This document shows, in pieces, positions 18,811 through 26,323 of a DNA stretch of 46,080 nt (its first letter is position 1; every line of letters begins with the position of its first letter). The position numbers and the translations under genes were made by a program. The stretch is from a bacterium (lineage in GTDB: Bacteria; Bacillota; Clostridia; Lachnospirales; Lachnospiraceae), in contig JAQYOU010000021.1 in the NCBI GenBank assembly GCA_028727105.1, forward strand, positions 1-46,080, given 5' to 3'. The notes beneath the pieces were generated by a model. It had not been told where the DNA came from and ran no database searches. It saw only the letters and a program-made list of their open reading frames with translations.

Positions 18811-19824
18811 ATGCATGAAATATTACTGGAACAGTTAAAACAGATCACGCCAGAAGAGAAAGAGCTGCTGGAAGGGCAGGCAGACGTCGACAAGAGTCTT
18901 TATACATCCGGAAAAGGCTTTGTGGTAGATAAGGATAAGATGCTTGCCAGGGGGAAACTGTTTGATATCCGTCCCCATACGCGGTTTGTGCATTTTCCGG
19001 AGCATACACATAACTATATTGAGATCATCTACATGTGTTCTGGAACGACCACTCATATCATCAACAAAAAGATACGGGTGGTGCTCCAGCAGGGAGAATT
19101 ATTGTTTTTAAATTCCAATGCCAGACAGGAGATCCTTCCTGCGGGCGAAGAGGATGTGGCGGTCAATTTTATCGTGCTGCCGGAGTTTTTTCACCAGGCA
19201 TTTCAGATGGTGGAGGAGGACAATGTGGTGCGGGATTTTCTGGTGGGGACGCTGCAGAGGAAACATCAGGGCATGGATTTTATCCATTTTCAGGTGTCCG
19301 ATGTTCTGCCGGTGCAAAATCTGGTGGAAAACCTGGTCTGGTCACTCCTCTGCGATGAGGGCGGAAAGAGTGCAGTGAATCAGACCACAATGGCGCTTTT
19401 GATCCAGCAGCTCTCCCGTCATACGGATCGCATCCGCGTGGTAGGACCGGATCAGTTTGACAGACGTCTGTTGTTTTCGGTCCTGCGCTACATAGAAGAT
19501 AATTACCGCGAAGGGACTCTGACGGAGCTGGCAGAGATGACCAGGCAGCCGGTCAGCGGACTCTCCCGGTTCATCAAACGGGAATCCGGACAGACCTTCC
19601 AGCAACTTTTGATGCAAAAGAGGCTGACGCAGGCGGCGTATCTGCTGACCAACACAAAGCTTGCGGTGGAGGATATCGTGGTGGCGGTGGGCTATGATAA
19701 TAACAGCTATTTTCACCGGATCTTTAAGGAAAGATACGGGATGACGCCAAAGAAATACCGGGATGCAGAAGCTGCGGCAGGGAGAAATGAATCTGCAAAT
19801 AAGGACGTTTTTTTTATAAAATAA
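18811..19824 (+). CDS. AraC-family regulator, probably of rhaBA
   Basis: The 337-residue protein has a cupin sensor domain (F-P-E-H-T-H-N-Y-I-E-I-I-Y, then Q-G-E-L-L-F-L-N) and a C-terminal AraC DNA-binding domain. The first helix-turn-helix lies in the TLTELAEMTRQPVSGLSRFIKRESG stretch; the second, ending DNNSYFHRIFKERYGMTPKKYR, is the signature. I chose the ATG at 18811, preceded by GGAGA. It ends 63 bases before rhaB on the same strand, and an inverted repeat in that gap overlaps the predicted -35 of rhaB, so a RhaS-like activator role is likely. The ligand is inferred to be L-rhamnose. Confidence 0.86.
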   Translation: MHEILLEQLKQITPEEKELLEGQADVDKSLYTSGKGFVVDKDKMLARGKLFDIRPHTRFVHFPEHTHNYIEIIYMCSGTTTHIINKKIRVVLQQGELLFLNSNARQEILPAGEEDVAVNFIVLPEFFHQAFQMVEEDNVVRDFLVGTLQRKHQGMDFIHFQVSDVLPVQNLVENLVWSLLCDEGGKSAVNQTTMALLIQQLSRHTDRIRVVGPDQFDRRLLFSVLRYIEDNYREGTLTELAEMTRQPVSGLSRFIKRESGQTFQQLLMQKRLTQAAYLLTNTKLAVEDIVVAVGYDNNSYFHRIFKERYGMTPKKYRDAEAAAGRNESANKDVFFIK

Positions 19825-19858
19825 AGTCCTTATTTTTAGAAAAATAAATGATTATAAT
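19797..19858 (+). promoter_or_regulatory. rhaB promoter with inverted-repeat activator site
   Basis: AAATAAGGAC (19797-19806) and GTCCTTATTT (19826-19835) form a perfect 10-bp inverted repeat with 19 bases between. The right arm covers the predicted -35 (TTATTT, 19830-19835), followed by a 17-base spacer and a perfect TATAAT (19853-19858). A weak -35 overlapped by an activator half-site matches the known E. coli RhaS arrangement at rhaBAD. The left arm overlaps the end of the regulator gene. A terminator role is less likely. Confidence 0.6.
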
Positions 19859-19887
19859 GGGGACAAGGTCCAAGAAAGGAGAAGCAA

Positions 19888-21288
19888 ATGGGAAATTACT
19901 ATTTGGCAATTGACATCGGTGCTTCCAGCGGAAGACACATTTTGGGAAGCATTGAGGACGGAAAGATCGTATTGGAGGAGATCTACCGCTTTGAGAACGG
20001 TATGGTGGAGAAAAACGGACACCTTTGCTGGAATCATGAGCGCACCTTTAAGGAGATCCTTGCAGGTATTAAAAAATGTAAGGAGATCGGCAAGATCCCG
20101 ACCAGCATGTCTATTGATACCTGGGGTGTTGATTTTGCACTTTTGGATGAGAATGACCAGCTTCTTGGTGATACCGTTGGCTACCGTGACAGCCGTACAA
20201 AGGGTATGGATGAGGAAGTATACAAGATCATTCCTGAAAAAGAGCTGTATGCGCGCACCGGTATCCAGTATGCGATCTTTAACACCATCTATCAGCTGAT
20301 GGCTGTAAAGCAGCAGAATCCGGAGCAGATGGAGCAGGCGAAGGCAATGTTAAATACACCGGATTATTTCCAGTTCCTGCTGACTGGCGTGAAGATGCAG
20401 GAGTACACGATGGCTACTACCGGACAGCTTATCAACCCGAAGACCTTTGACTGGGATTACGAGCTGATCGATATGCTCGGCTACAATAAGGAAATCTTCC
20501 AGGAAGTACATATGCCCGGAACAACGGTCGGACACTTTAAGGAGGAGATCCAGAAGGAAGTGGGCTTCGATTGCGAGGTTGTTTTGTGCGGTTCTCATGA
20601 TACTGCTTCCGCAGTGCTTGCGGTTCCTGCGAATGATGATGATTTCTTATATATCAGCTCCGGCACCTGGTCTCTGATGGGTATTGAGAAAAAAGAGGCA
20701 GACTGTTCCGACGCAAGCCAGAAGGCGAACCTGACCAATGAGGGCGGTTATGACAAGCGTTACCGCTACTTAAAGAACATCATGGGTCTGTGGATGATCC
20801 AGAGCGTGCGCCATGAGCTGGATGATAAGTACAGCTTCGCAGAGCTTTGCGATATGGCATCCAAGTGCGATGACTTCCCCTCACGTGTGGCAGCAAATGA
20901 TGACTGCTTCCTTGCACCCAAGAGCATGATCGAGGAGATCAAGCGCTACTGCCGTTATACAGACCAGCCGGTACCTGAGACACCGGGTGAGCTGTCTGTT
21001 GTCATCTACAAGTCACTGGCACAGTGCTATGCACAGACCGCAAAGGAGATCGAGGAGATCACCGGACGCACCTACAGCCGCATCCATGTCATCGGTGGCG
21101 GTTCCAATGCCGTTTACTTAAACGAGCTGACTGCAAAGGAGACCGGCAAGGAAGTACACTGCGGCCCCGGAGAGGCAACTGCTATCGGAAATATTGTTGC
21201 ACAGATGATCAAGGCAGGAGATTTCGCTTCCGTAGAAGAAGCAAGAACCTGCATCTACAACTCATTTGGAGTAAAGAAATACGTGTAA
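19888..21288 (+). CDS. rhaB: Rhamnulokinase
   Basis: The 466-residue FGGY-family kinase phosphorylates L-rhamnulose at C1 with ATP. AIDIGASSGRH at the N-terminus is the phosphate-binding motif, with DTWGVDFALLD and GYRDSRT typical of rhamnulokinases. CGSHDTASAV and ISSGTWSLMG form the central ATP-binding part, and VIGGGSNAVYLNELTA the adenosine motif. AAAGGAG precedes the ATG. rhaA follows, separated by a 200-bp palindromic repeat element. Confidence 0.95.
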   Translation: MGNYYLAIDIGASSGRHILGSIEDGKIVLEEIYRFENGMVEKNGHLCWNHERTFKEILAGIKKCKEIGKIPTSMSIDTWGVDFALLDENDQLLGDTVGYRDSRTKGMDEEVYKIIPEKELYARTGIQYAIFNTIYQLMAVKQQNPEQMEQAKAMLNTPDYFQFLLTGVKMQEYTMATTGQLINPKTFDWDYELIDMLGYNKEIFQEVHMPGTTVGHFKEEIQKEVGFDCEVVLCGSHDTASAVLAVPANDDDFLYISSGTWSLMGIEKKEADCSDASQKANLTNEGGYDKRYRYLKNIMGLWMIQSVRHELDDKYSFAELCDMASKCDDFPSRVAANDDCFLAPKSMIEEIKRYCRYTDQPVPETPGELSVVIYKSLAQCYAQTAKEIEEITGRTYSRIHVIGGGSNAVYLNELTAKETGKEVHCGPGEATAIGNIVAQMIKAGDFASVEEARTCIYNSFGVKKYV

Positions 21289-21302
21289 TATTTATTTAAA
21301 GT

Positions 21303-21504
21303 CAGGTGATTGCGAAACTCCTTCATAACGTGGACAGGGAATGTGAGACACCATGTATTGGCAGTGTGCTTTGGAGCGGCTGGTACTTAGTGACCGTATT
21401 TTGGTCACTTATGTACCACTGCCAGCGACAAGCAGCGAGAGCGTGCCTGCCATACATGTGCTCACATGACTCTGAAAGTACGTAAATTGTTTCGCAAGCG
21501 CCTG
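21303..21504. repeat. Palindromic MITE-like element, copy 1
   Basis: This 202-bp element lies between rhaB and rhaA. Its ends carry inverted TTGCGAAAC (21310-21318) and GTTTCGCAA (21489-21497), bounded by CAGG and CCTG. Nested inverted pairs run inward: ATGTGAG/CTCACAT, CATGTAT-GGCAG/CTGCC-ATACATG, TGGTAC/GTACCA and AGTGACC/GGTCACT, so the whole element could fold into one long hairpin. A second copy lies at 39790-39991. It has no convincing protein gene. Being between two genes of one pathway, it would be transcribed with them. Confidence 0.85.
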
Positions 21505-21531
21505 TCAAAAAAAGAAAAGGAGAATAAGAAT

Positions 21532-22788
21532 ATGTCACAGCTTTATGAATCAGCGAAAGCAGAGTATGCAAAATTTGGTGTAGATACAGATGCCGCCATC
21601 GCAAAATTAAAAGAGCTGCCGGTATCTTTACACTGCTGGCAGGGAGACGATGTAACAGGATTTGACCATGACGGTCCGCTGACCGGAGGCATCCAGACCA
21701 CCGGAAACTATCCCGGAAAGGCACGTACCCCTCAGGAACTGATGGATGATATCGAGAAGGTGATCAGCCTCTGTCCCGGAAAGATCAAACTGAACCTGCA
21801 CGCAAGCTATGCGATCTTTGAGGATGGCGAGTTTGCAGACCGCGATAAGCTTGAGCCTAAGCATTTCGCAAAGTGGGTAGAGTTTGCAAAGAAGCACAAT
21901 ATGGGTATCGATTTTAACCCGACCTTCTTCTCACACCCCAACATCAAGGACGGACTGACACTGTCCAGCCCGGATCCGGAGGTTCGCAAATTCTGGATCG
22001 AGCACGGCAAGGCATGTATCCGTATTTCCAACTATTTTGCACAGGAGACCGGTATTCCCTGTGTCATGAACATTTGGACCGGTGACGGCTTTAAGGATAT
22101 TCCGGCTGACCGCATGGGACCGAGAATGCGCTATAAGGAGTCGATCGAGGAGATCCTTTCTGAGCCCTATGATTTCAAGATGGTTAAGCCCTGCGTAGAG
22201 TCCAAGGTATTCGGTATCGGTGTAGAGGCTTTCACAGCAGGCTCCGCAGAGTTCTCATTAAGCTTTGCAGCAGCACACTCTGACAAGTGCATGCCGCTGA
22301 TGGATAACGGACATTATCATCCCACAGAGGTTGTATCTGATAAGATCCCTGCACTGCTTTGCTTCTTCCCGGAGATCGCATTACATATCACGAGACCGAT
22401 CCGCTGGGATTCCGACCATGTGGTACTTTTTGATGATGAGACCAAGGAGATGGCAAAGGAAATCGTCAGAAATGACGCAACCGATCGTGTTTACATGGCA
22501 CTGGATTACTTTGATGCAAGCATCAATCGTATCTCTGCATGGACCGTTGGTTTCAGAAGCTGGCAGAAGGCTATGTTAAGCGCACTCTGCCTGCCCAATG
22601 CACAGATGAAGAAGCTGCAGGATGAGGCAAACTTTACAGAGCTTATGGTGCTTCAGGAGGAGTCCAAGATGCTTCCTTTCGGAGCTGTATGGGCTGAGTA
22701 CTGTGCGCAGTGCGGCGTGACAGCTGACAAGAGCTGGTTTGAAGAAGTAAAAACCTATGAGGCAGAAGTGCTTGCAAAGAGAAGCTAG
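21532..22788 (+). CDS. rhaA: L-rhamnose isomerase
   Basis: The 418-residue metal-dependent TIM-barrel enzyme interconverts L-rhamnose and L-rhamnulose. SLHCWQGDDVTGF, KLNLHASYA, GIDFNPTFFSHP and HPTEVVSDKI are rhamnose isomerase signatures holding metal and substrate ligands. The length matches the family (about 419). I chose the ATG at 21532, preceded by AAGGAG; an in-frame upstream ATG lies inside the repeat element. It acts before RhaB in the pathway. Confidence 0.95.
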   Translation: MSQLYESAKAEYAKFGVDTDAAIAKLKELPVSLHCWQGDDVTGFDHDGPLTGGIQTTGNYPGKARTPQELMDDIEKVISLCPGKIKLNLHASYAIFEDGEFADRDKLEPKHFAKWVEFAKKHNMGIDFNPTFFSHPNIKDGLTLSSPDPEVRKFWIEHGKACIRISNYFAQETGIPCVMNIWTGDGFKDIPADRMGPRMRYKESIEEILSEPYDFKMVKPCVESKVFGIGVEAFTAGSAEFSLSFAAAHSDKCMPLMDNGHYHPTEVVSDKIPALLCFFPEIALHITRPIRWDSDHVVLFDDETKEMAKEIVRNDATDRVYMALDYFDASINRISAWTVGFRSWQKAMLSALCLPNAQMKKLQDEANFTELMVLQEESKMLPFGAVWAEYCAQCGVTADKSWFEEVKTYEAEVLAKRS

Positions 22789-22844
22789 CAGTTGCATGAA
22801 AGGTGTTTTAAACAGGAGAACGGTTTGTTCCGTCTGATCTCATA

Positions 22845-22884
22845 CAGACAGAGTTGTGTCAAACGCAGCTCTGTCTGTTTTTGT
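22845..22884 (+). terminator. Rho-independent terminator after rhaA
   Basis: CAGACAGAG and CTCTGTCTG form a perfect 9-bp stem with a 15-base loop, followed by TTTTTGTTGT. It ends the rhaBA transcript. Confidence 0.85.
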
Positions 22885-22914
22885 TGTATTGGAAACTTTG
22901 TCTTCTATATAAAA

Positions 22915-23078
22915 AAGAATGCGCTTTGCGCATTCTTCGCGCCCGAGCGGTATGCGAAGCATATACTTCATCTCCGCGAGGTGCGCATCCTGCCGGAGGC
23001 TTTTTATCGTATAGGAGACGAAGTTTCCTATACGATAAAAAAACGCTCCGAGAGGATGCGCAAAGCGCATTCTTTTTT
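22915..23078. repeat. Dense cluster of palindromes between rhaA and proC
   Basis: The 389-base gap between rhaA and proC holds no gene. AAGAATGCGC-TTT-GCGCATTCTT is at 22915-22937. An 81-base hairpin runs from TGCGCATCCT (22982-22991) to AGGATGCGCA (23053-23062), with CGGAG/CTCCG and TTTTTATCGTATAGGA/TCCTATACGATAAAAA inside. Its right flank, ATGCGC-AAA-GCGCAT followed by TCTTTTTT, could act as a terminator. The two GCGCATTC palindromes bracket the structure. It looks like a repetitive extragenic palindromic element. Confidence 0.75.
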
Positions 23079-23087
23079 AAGTAATAG

Positions 23088-23116
23088 TTGGAATACGCGG
23101 TGGGAAGTTGTATAAT
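23088..23116 (+). promoter_or_regulatory. Sigma-A promoter for proC
   Basis: TTGGAA (23088-23093), a 17-base spacer and a perfect TATAAT (23111-23116) lie 61 bases upstream of the proC ATG. It makes proC independent of the rha genes. Confidence 0.75.
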
Positions 23117-23177
23117 TCTAACTATATGAAAAACATGGGATCCGGATATGGAAAACCATGTGGATGGAGGAACAGAT

Positions 23178-23978
23178 ATGGGAAAGAAGATTGGATTTAT
23201 CGGATGCGGTAATATGGGTGGAGCAATGATGCAGGGAATTCTTGGCTCCGGCAAATGCACACCACAGGAGATGATCACTTCGGACAAGTCAGAGGCTGCT
23301 CTTGCTGAAAAAGAGAAAACGCTGGGTGTTCGGACGACAACAGATAACAAGGAGGCGGCAGCCTTTTCGGATATTCTGTTTTTGGCTGTAAAGCCTCAGT
23401 TTTATGAGTCGGTCATTACGGAGATCAAGGATACGGTGAACGAGGAACAGATCATTGTCACCATCGCACCCGGAAAAACGCTTTGCTGGCTGAAGGAGAC
23501 ATTTGGAAAAGAGTTAAAGATCATTCGCACGATGCCCAACACACCTGCCATGGTGAAGGAAGGCATGATGGGTCTGTGTCCGAACGAACATGTAACGGAG
23601 GAAGAGATTGCTCTGATCAGGGATATCTGTGACGGATTTTCTGCAACAGAGGTGATCCCGGAACACCTCATGGATGTTGTGACAGCGGTCAGCGGCAGCT
23701 CTCCGGCTTACGTGTTCTTATTTATAGAAGCAATGGCAGACGCGGCTGTAGCGGGCGGGATGCCCCGGGCGCAGGCATATAAGTTCGCCGCGCAGGCTGT
23801 GATGGGCAGTGCAAAGATGGTTCTGGAAACCGGAAAACACCCGGGAGAGCTGAAGGATATGGTATGTTCGCCCGCAGGTACAACGATCCAGGCGGTCCGC
23901 GTGCTGGAGGAAAAGGGCATGCGCAGCGCAGTGATGGAGGCAATGATGAAATGTCTTGACATTTCGAGAAATATGTAA
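23178..23978 (+). CDS. proC: Pyrroline-5-carboxylate reductase
   Basis: The 266-residue enzyme makes L-proline from pyrroline-5-carboxylate with NAD(P)H. GFIGCGNMGGAMM is the N-terminal Rossmann motif. AVKPQ and RTMPNTPA are conserved, and GSSPAYVFLFIEAM with the late SPAGTT stretch is the ProC signature. ATGGAGG precedes the ATG at 23178; an in-frame ATG at 23148 was rejected. It has its own promoter and no clear link to the surrounding rhamnose and BMC genes. Confidence 0.95.
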   Translation: MGKKIGFIGCGNMGGAMMQGILGSGKCTPQEMITSDKSEAALAEKEKTLGVRTTTDNKEAAAFSDILFLAVKPQFYESVITEIKDTVNEEQIIVTIAPGKTLCWLKETFGKELKIIRTMPNTPAMVKEGMMGLCPNEHVTEEEIALIRDICDGFSATEVIPEHLMDVVTAVSGSSPAYVFLFIEAMADAAVAGGMPRAQAYKFAAQAVMGSAKMVLETGKHPGELKDMVCSPAGTTIQAVRVLEEKGMRSAVMEAMMKCLDISRNM

Positions 23979-24032
23979 TTGACACCAACACAAAACAAAT
24001 CTATAATAGAAGAAAAACCACACAAAACCACA
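23979..24032 (+). promoter_or_regulatory. Consensus promoter plus AAAACCACA direct repeat before the activase
   Basis: A perfect TTGACA (23979-23984), a 17-base spacer and a perfect TATAAT (24002-24007) start one base after the proC stop. Two copies of AAAACCACA follow at 24014-24022 and 24024-24032, ten bases apart (one helical turn), over the expected start site. Such a strong promoter with sites there suggests repression. The binding protein is unknown; the DeoR and AraC proteins of the locus are candidates. Confidence 0.75.
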
Positions 24033-24057
24033 ATCAATAGGTACATATGGAGGACAT

Positions 24058-24855
24058 ATGGAACGGGATTATTTAAATGTAAAGGGCAGGATCTTTGATA
24101 TCCAGCGCTACAGCATCCATGACGGCCCGGGCATCCGTACCATCATCTTTTTGAAGGGCTGTGTGCTGCGCTGCAAATGGTGCTGCAATCCGGAATCCCA
24201 GCGCTATGAGATCGAGACGATGGAGCGTGCGGGAGAGCTTGTGACCTACGGCAGGGACGTTACGGTGCGGGAAATGATCGATGAGGTTTTAAAAGACCGG
24301 ATGTATTACCGTAAGAGCGGAGGCGGCGTGACGCTGTCCGGCGGTGAATCCTTGTGCCAGCCGGATTTTGGATCGGCGCTTCTTCGCGGAATGCATGCGA
24401 ACGGTATCCACACAGCGATGGAGTCCATGGGATGTGCGGATTTTTCGACCATCGAGCGCTATCTGGAAAACCTGGATCTGTATCTGATGGACATCAAGCA
24501 CATGGAGCCGGAAAAGCATAAGGCGTTTACGGGAAGATCCAATGAGCTGATGCTGGAAAATGCCAAAAAGATCGCTTCCAGCGGATATCCCACAAAGCTG
24601 ATCATCCGCGTACCGGTCATTCCGACCTTCAATGCAACGCCCATGGAGATCCGGGCGATCGCTCAGTATGCAGCATCGCTTCCCGGTGTAGAGGAGCTGC
24701 ACCTGCTTCCGTATCATCAGTTTGGCAGGGACAAGTATACGGGACTCGGCAGACCCTATCCGATGGGAGATATCGAGACGCCGTCACCGCAGCTGATGCA
24801 GGAGCTGTTGGAAGAAGTGAAAAGAGCCGGATTAAAAGGTCAGATTGGCGGATAA
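24058..24855 (+). CDS. Glycyl radical enzyme activase (PflA-like radical SAM)
   Basis: The 265-residue radical SAM protein has C-x3-C-x2-C at C35, C39 and C42 for the 4Fe-4S cluster that cleaves S-adenosylmethionine. The family-specific SIHDGPGIRT precedes it and SGGES follows. It would install the glycyl radical on a partner enzyme. It lacks the ferredoxin-like cysteine insert after the first motif seen in many diol dehydratase activases, so it looks like the short pyruvate formate-lyase activase form. No glycyl radical enzyme is encoded in this window, although in L. phytofermentans one lies beside the corresponding activase. GGAGG precedes the ATG. Confidence 0.9.
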   Translation: MERDYLNVKGRIFDIQRYSIHDGPGIRTIIFLKGCVLRCKWCCNPESQRYEIETMERAGELVTYGRDVTVREMIDEVLKDRMYYRKSGGGVTLSGGESLCQPDFGSALLRGMHANGIHTAMESMGCADFSTIERYLENLDLYLMDIKHMEPEKHKAFTGRSNELMLENAKKIASSGYPTKLIIRVPVIPTFNATPMEIRAIAQYAASLPGVEELHLLPYHQFGRDKYTGLGRPYPMGDIETPSPQLMQELLEEVKRAGLKGQIGG

Positions 24856-24939
24856 AACCACAAAAACAAAATCAAAACAACAAAAATCCACAAAAAATGA
24901 CAGATTTTTGTTGACGGCTTACGTTGCATGTAATATAAT
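24854..24939 (+). promoter_or_regulatory. Promoter with upstream AAAACCACA-type sites before the aldolase
   Basis: TTGACG (24911-24916), a 17-base spacer and TATAAT (24934-24939) form a near-consensus promoter for the aldolase and the genes behind it. Upstream lie AAAACCACA (24854-24862, overlapping the activase stop) and AAATCCACA (24884-24892), 30 bases apart, i.e. about three helical turns. CAAAAA/TTTTTG around 24890-24910 is a further inverted repeat. The 153-base gap has no gene. Confidence 0.7.
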
Positions 24940-25008
24940 TGACACAGAACCAAAATATGAAATAATGAACCATAAAGAAAACAAAAAATACAATGAAGGA
25001 GGATCATT

Positions 25009-25815
25009 ATGGTATCAGAATACGAAATCAAAAAACAAATTTGTGACATCGGAAAGAGAATCTATGACAGAAACATGGTTGCTGCAAATGACGGTAACAT
25101 TTCTGTAAAGATCAACGACAACGAGATTCTCTGTACTCCGACTGGTGTATCAAAGGGCTTCATGACTCCTGAATACATCTGCAAGGTTGACCTGAAGGGC
25201 AATATCATCCAGGCAAATCCCGGCTTCAAGCCTTCCTCAGAGATCAAGATGCACTTAAGAGTTTATGAGGAGCGCCCGGATGTGAAGTCTGTGGTACATG
25301 CTCATCCGATGTATGCAACCTCTTTCGCGATCGCAGGTATTCCTCTTACCCAGCCCATCATGCCCGAGGCAGTTATCGCTTTAGGATGTGTGCCGATCGC
25401 TAAGTACGGAAGACCTTCTACTATGGAGATCCCGGATGCAGTATCTGAGTACGTGCAGTATTTCGATGCAGTATTATTAGAGAACCACGGTGCATTAACC
25501 TACTCTGATTCCTTACTTGCTGCTTACTTAAAGATGGAGTCTGTAGAGTTCTACGCACAGTTATTATATCAGTCAAAGATGTTAGGAGGACCCAAGGAGT
25601 TCACACCTCAGCAGGTTGAGGATCTGTATGAGATCCGTCGCCAGTTCGGCATGCAGGGACGTCATCCCGCAAATCTTTGCCCGAACACCAAAGAGGGTAA
25701 GCCCAGCTGCCATAACTGTGGCGGAAACTGCGGAAGCCATGCGGCAACTCCTGAGCAGAGCGAGTTAGTAGCTGATATTACAAAGAAAGTAATGGCTCAG
25801 TTAGGTTTAAAATAG
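25009..25815 (+). CDS. Class II aldolase (fuculose/rhamnulose-1-phosphate type) with BMC-targeting tail
   Basis: The 268-residue protein would split a deoxyketose-1-phosphate into DHAP and L-lactaldehyde. The zinc site is visible: E78, H97-x-H99 (VVHAHP) and H160 (LLENHGAL), matching FucA. Beyond the catalytic domain (about 1-215) a cysteine-rich link (C224, C234, C237, C241) leads to a C-terminal amphipathic helix (about 249-268) that resembles an encapsulation peptide. No separate RhaD is present, so this enzyme probably serves rhamnulose-1-phosphate as well as fuculose-1-phosphate. AAGGAGG precedes the ATG. Confidence 0.92.
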   Translation: MVSEYEIKKQICDIGKRIYDRNMVAANDGNISVKINDNEILCTPTGVSKGFMTPEYICKVDLKGNIIQANPGFKPSSEIKMHLRVYEERPDVKSVVHAHPMYATSFAIAGIPLTQPIMPEAVIALGCVPIAKYGRPSTMEIPDAVSEYVQYFDAVLLENHGALTYSDSLLAAYLKMESVEFYAQLLYQSKMLGGPKEFTPQQVEDLYEIRRQFGMQGRHPANLCPNTKEGKPSCHNCGGNCGSHAATPEQSELVADITKKVMAQLGLK

Positions 25816-25818
25816 TTC

Positions 25819-26307
25819 ATGAACGAACAGGAATTAGCGAAGATCGTTGAATCCGTGATGCAGTCAGTCGGCAGCCGTGGACAGGCATCGTCTTCTTATC
25901 AGGACGTGACCCTTGACATGGCAAAACAGCTGATCGCGGCAGTGGAGCAGAGAGCAGCGCAGATGGGTGTGAACGCAGTCATCGCCGTAGCCAACAGAGG
26001 AGCCAATCCGGTAGCTGTTCACTGCATGGACAATTCATACATTGCCAGCTATGATATCGCTTTTAACAAAGCATATACATGCGCGGCACTGAAGATGCCC
26101 ACCACGCAGTTAAAGAGTCTCAGCCAGCCCGGCGGAGATCTCTACGGAATTCAGCATACGAATAACGGCAGAATCGTTATTTTTGGCGGAGGTATCCCCA
26201 TTATCAAAGATGGGCAGTGCATCGGCGGACTCGGCGTCAGCGGAGGTAGCGAAGCACAGGATACCGAGCTTGCCGAGTTCGCGCAGACGATCATTCAGAA
26301 CATGTGA
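25819..26307 (+). CDS. GlcG/HbpS family (PduO C-terminal-like) protein with N-terminal targeting helix
   Basis: The 162-residue protein starts with an amphipathic helix (MNEQELAKIVESVMQSV) followed by a flexible Ser/Gln linker, as in BMC cargo. The remainder (about 28-162) is the heme-binding/GlcG domain also found at the C-terminus of PduO; GGGIPI and GGLGVSGG are its loop motifs. Its role in microcompartments is not settled. The ATG is three bases after the aldolase stop and has no strong ribosome-binding site, so translation is probably coupled. Confidence 0.85.
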   Translation: MNEQELAKIVESVMQSVGSRGQASSSYQDVTLDMAKQLIAAVEQRAAQMGVNAVIAVANRGANPVAVHCMDNSYIASYDIAFNKAYTCAALKMPTTQLKSLSQPGGDLYGIQHTNNGRIVIFGGGIPIIKDGQCIGGLGVSGGSEAQDTELAEFAQTIIQNM

Positions 26308-26323
26308 AGGAGGAAAGCCGAAA

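Noticed and set aside
21323-21724. Minus-strand open frames across the palindromic element as protein genes
   Set aside because: Similar frames occur in both element copies only because the DNA is similar; they lack ribosome-binding sites and recognisable domains, and the structure explains the sequence.
22838-22890. Structured rhaA-proC gap as a riboswitch for proC
   Set aside because: The proC promoter (23088-23116) lies downstream of the structures, so they are not in its leader.
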